Program-made: the position numbers and the translations under genes
The notes under the pieces: model-generated
What the model was told of the DNA's origin: nothing
Database searches by the model: none
Seen by the model: the letters and a program-made list of their open reading frames with translations, nothing else
NCBI GenBank assembly: GCA_900617975.1
Contig: UZAE01000555.1
Span: 1 to 21,421, forward strand
DNA from: Rodentolepis nana
Lineage: Eukaryota; Platyhelminthes; Cestoda; Cyclophyllidea; Hymenolepididae
Direction: 5' to 3'
Length of the DNA: 21,421 nucleotides
Part shown: in pieces, positions 18,956 to 21,421 of the stretch
How the letters are laid out: the number at the start of each line of letters is the position of its first letter
Position numbering within the stretch: position 1 is the first letter of the stretch

Positions 18956-21190
18956 GAATGTAAATGGACGGTATTGTCTGGAAAATGAAATTATTTTTCC
19001 TCGTTGGTCAGCTGACTCCTTCGATATTTAACTAACATGAAGTGTACAGCAAGCTGCCCCCAACCGCACTGAGTTAAAAACATAATGTTTTGCATTTCTT
19101 TTGAAGAAGAGCTCTAGTTTCGTAATTTTTAATTAATCTACTGACATGAAGTGGCTCGTACTACCATCTTGTTTAAACAGTAATCAAAAGTACTAAACCC
19201 TGTAGAAAGGCATTTTCCGTAAATCAGGAAACGATACCAATGAACATAAATTTACCTTTTTTGTTAAATATGGTACAATTTGATTCCATGGCTACTTTGA
19301 AGCTCTCTATCTTTCGTTATACAATTTCGCTTCCTCCTCAAAATTGAGATAGGCGTCTTTTTATTTAGCAGATAATAATGATTATTCAGTACGTATGTTC
19401 TTGCTGTATAGGAGTTCGTAGTACATAGAAGAAGATAATTGCGATGTTGATATAAAATATTAAATAAAGTATCAATGTGTCAATGAATCATTTGCATCAA
19501 GTTTTATAAGTGAATTTAAATAATTGATTTATTTCATAATTTGAAGGGCAAGGTTCTAATGAGTACTAAATGCGCCTGCTTATTATAGTATTGCACAATT
19601 AATCACTCATTAATAAGAGAATGGGGGTATTGAAACATATGCAAATAGGGAAGAACTAAGTTTAAGCGATAAAAATGAGTTGAATTGCTAGGTTCAATTG
19701 GTCTATTGATGTTTCATCGAGTTTCCTTCCACAACAGTACATTGTTGCTTCGCTACTTAAAGATACAAATATGGCTAATCAAGACCTGAGGGCCTCAGCC
19801 AGGGTCGTGTATCGATTAGACTGCTGTCTGAAAAATCGTATCCTTCTTAAACGGACAATTGGTCACAATTGGTGGTTCATATTGATCTCATAAACTTGAA
19901 AATATATATCTGGCTACTAATTTATCTTATCTGGTTTAGTCCCTATCTCCACTCTCTCGTTCTCTGGAAACGGAGTTACTGTGACACATTTGATCATCTC
20001 TTCATCAGTAAAATATGAAGAGCAAGATAGACATCTGCCTTTCACGATACTTCTGATTTTATCAACGAACTCTTGAGCAGTTCTCAAATAAATCCGTTCT
20101 TGGTTAACCAATCTATTGGTTAATTAGAATTTACAACAGCTAAAAAATGTTCCATTCTTTTCCAACAAATTATATACATAAATGGAGCGCATTTCAATTA
20201 GTGATTATGGTGATTATTATTAAGATGGGAACGTCATTTAAATATGACTGAAGAAATTGTGGTTCAGACGAATATTTTTAAATTAAAAGATTTTTGACTT
20301 TTTTTTGTCTGCTTCATATAGTTTTACTTGCACGGAAATCAAATTTAGAGATAATTCAAACACAGATTTTCACAAAATGGAAAAGTATCAAAATTTGACT
20401 TAAAATACAAATTACCGACAGTTTTAAAAGACAATTCTAATGAAATTTCTAGTTCTAAAATTGATTACTTAATTATTGATTTCAAAAGACTTTCCTTTCA
20501 AATTTTCCGTTTTAGATCTATTCAGGCGTTAAATGACACACCACCCTTGAAAGCCAAATTATATTTTCTTTCAACATCGTAAAATCGTAATTACACTTTG
20601 TAAAATAAATTATTATTATGGATTTCAGCTGGATATGGGAATTTGACAAGGACAAATTAACTATGTAAAATTTTGCACATAAAATTTTGCGAACTCCTAT
20701 GTGAAAGCGCATCCAAAAGCATACCTTCAGAGGAACCATTTCAAGTAAAAGACAGATTTTAAATTTAATAAAAGAGGTCAAATTAAGGCGACAAATATTA
20801 AAAATGGACTTTTTAAAAAGGACGCGGTATTTTATAATTTAACCGGAACTGGAGTCCTATATTTGACCTTGTGTTTTTAGATTCTTATGAAGGTGGTCAT
20901 TTTAATTTTGCACAGGTAAAGAGGTCAGGGATCCTGAATATCACACTCTAAAATGAATTGTATTTATTTTTATTTCTCTACTGGAGTTTTGAAAATTTTC
21001 ATTTTGTGGCCTTTAAAAGTGCGAATTTTCCTCACGTTCTATTAAGCAATCAAATATTGACAAGAGTGTTACTTGAAGTAAATTTTCAAAATGTCAAAAT
21101 TTGTTGAATAAGTTAACCGCAAAATATTATCAGGTCGATGGAACAGTGACACTGGAAGTGGAAGAAATAAACTTACTGGAAAAGTTTTTT

Positions 21191-21421
21191 TCAAATGGCA
21201 GGCTTTATAATATTTATCATTAGCCCTTAAACTTTGACTTCAGCTTTCCCCATGGATGGGGGGGGGGTACGTATATAGCAGTTAATTAATAGCAGTTCAT
21301 TAGCTGTCTTCTTGCTTCCCAGTATCTCTGGCTTACCGTCGTTGTCTTTAGGGCTGGACACCGAATCAGGTGGGTCTTCTCCATTTCCTCCTGTAGGTTA
21401 CAAAGGGGGCATATGGGTTGA
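21191..21421 (-). mobile_element. 3' end of a non-LTR retrotransposon (LINE), cut by window edge
   Basis: On the minus strand: the C-terminal end of an open frame (21286-21420), then about 95 nt of 3' UTR with a C-run (seen as G at about 21259-21267) and a tail, AAGGGCTAATGATAAATATT then CCTGCCATTTG, ending in A-rich sequence near 21185-21195. The tail's last ~55 nt match the short retroposons elsewhere in the window. The element extends to the right beyond the window. Confidence 0.65.
21286..21420 (-). CDS. C-terminus of a LINE open frame, partial
   Basis: 44 residues and a TAA stop (21286-21288), continuing out of the window on its 5' side. It contains ICPLCNLQEEMEKTHLIRCP, a CX2CX9HX3C pattern, followed by QRYWEAR and a short end. 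A C-terminal CCHC-like zinc knuckle of this kind is a known feature near the end of non-LTR retrotransposon reverse-transcriptase proteins. Family (CR1, RTE, I or other) cannot be assigned from so little. No frameshift or stop interrupts the visible part, so the copy may be fairly recent. Confidence 0.6.
   Translation of the reverse strand, partial: QPICPLCNLQEEMEKTHLIRCPALKTTTVSQRYWEARRQLMNCY

Larger units (their letters stand above)
17981..21190. other. AT-rich intergenic DNA
   Basis: About 3.2 kb with no supported gene. It contains a hairpin at 18010-18028, a TA microsatellite at 18937-18955, and a 64-codon minus-strand open frame at 19917-20111 whose composition is protein-like but which lacks an ATG and good splice sites. 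Another minus-strand frame (20518-20781, 87 codons) is hydrophobic/basic and unrecognised. Confidence 0.55.

Noticed and set aside
20518..20781. 87-codon minus-strand open frame
   Set aside because: The longest of the unexplained frames, but hydrophobic/basic with no motif and in AT-rich DNA. Length alone is not enough.

Overview
The window is eukaryotic nuclear DNA: AT-rich, mostly non-coding, with one spliced gene and several retroelement remnants. The single recognisable host gene is an N-acetylgalactosamine kinase (GALK2-type GHMP kinase) on the + strand. Ten coding exons at 7103-17657 keep one open frame across nine introns and predict a 467-residue protein, close to the roughly 460 residues usual for the family. 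The low GC, intron-rich structure, small 5' introns and LINE/SINE/LTR debris suggest an invertebrate metazoan. A parasitic flatworm is plausible, but this is inference because no lineage-diagnostic sequence is present.

Layout. Positions 1-6900 hold no recognisable gene. This stretch carries two copies of a short retroposon (22-329 and 4576-4798, both minus orientation, each with imperfect target-site duplications), two small CA microsatellites, a 15-bp perfect inverted repeat (914-1071) and a GC-richer patch that looks like a degenerate LTR (about 6226-6466). A weak promoter-like stretch lies at about 6865-6910. GALK2 follows. Its introns tend to grow from 5' to 3' (97, 850, 64, 254, 550, 1662, 617, 1278 and 3779 bp). 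The last intron contains a second LTR-like fragment (15065-15232) and a third retroposon copy (15588-15887) with a perfect 14-bp target-site duplication. The best poly(A) signal is AATAAA at 17953-17958. From there to about 21190 the DNA is AT-rich and I see no supported gene. The right edge (21191-21421, minus strand) is the 3' end of a non-LTR retrotransposon: a 44-residue C-terminal piece with a CX2CX9HX3C zinc-knuckle-like motif, then a short 3' UTR whose terminal ~55 nt match the 3' tail of the short retroposons.

How the parts relate. GALK2 should be a cytosolic enzyme making GalNAc-1-phosphate for the salvage route to UDP-GalNAc. The three short retroposons have discrete, shared 5' and 3' ends, target duplications of 13-15 bp and a 3' tail shared with the LINE at the right edge. 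They look like a non-autonomous family mobilised by that LINE or a relative; this is the most novel signal in the window. Within GALK2 the points of interest are a GC-AG intron that splits the substrate-binding motif, a six-nucleotide first coding exon (or, alternatively, trans-splicing onto exon 2), and two in-frame acceptors for exon 9.
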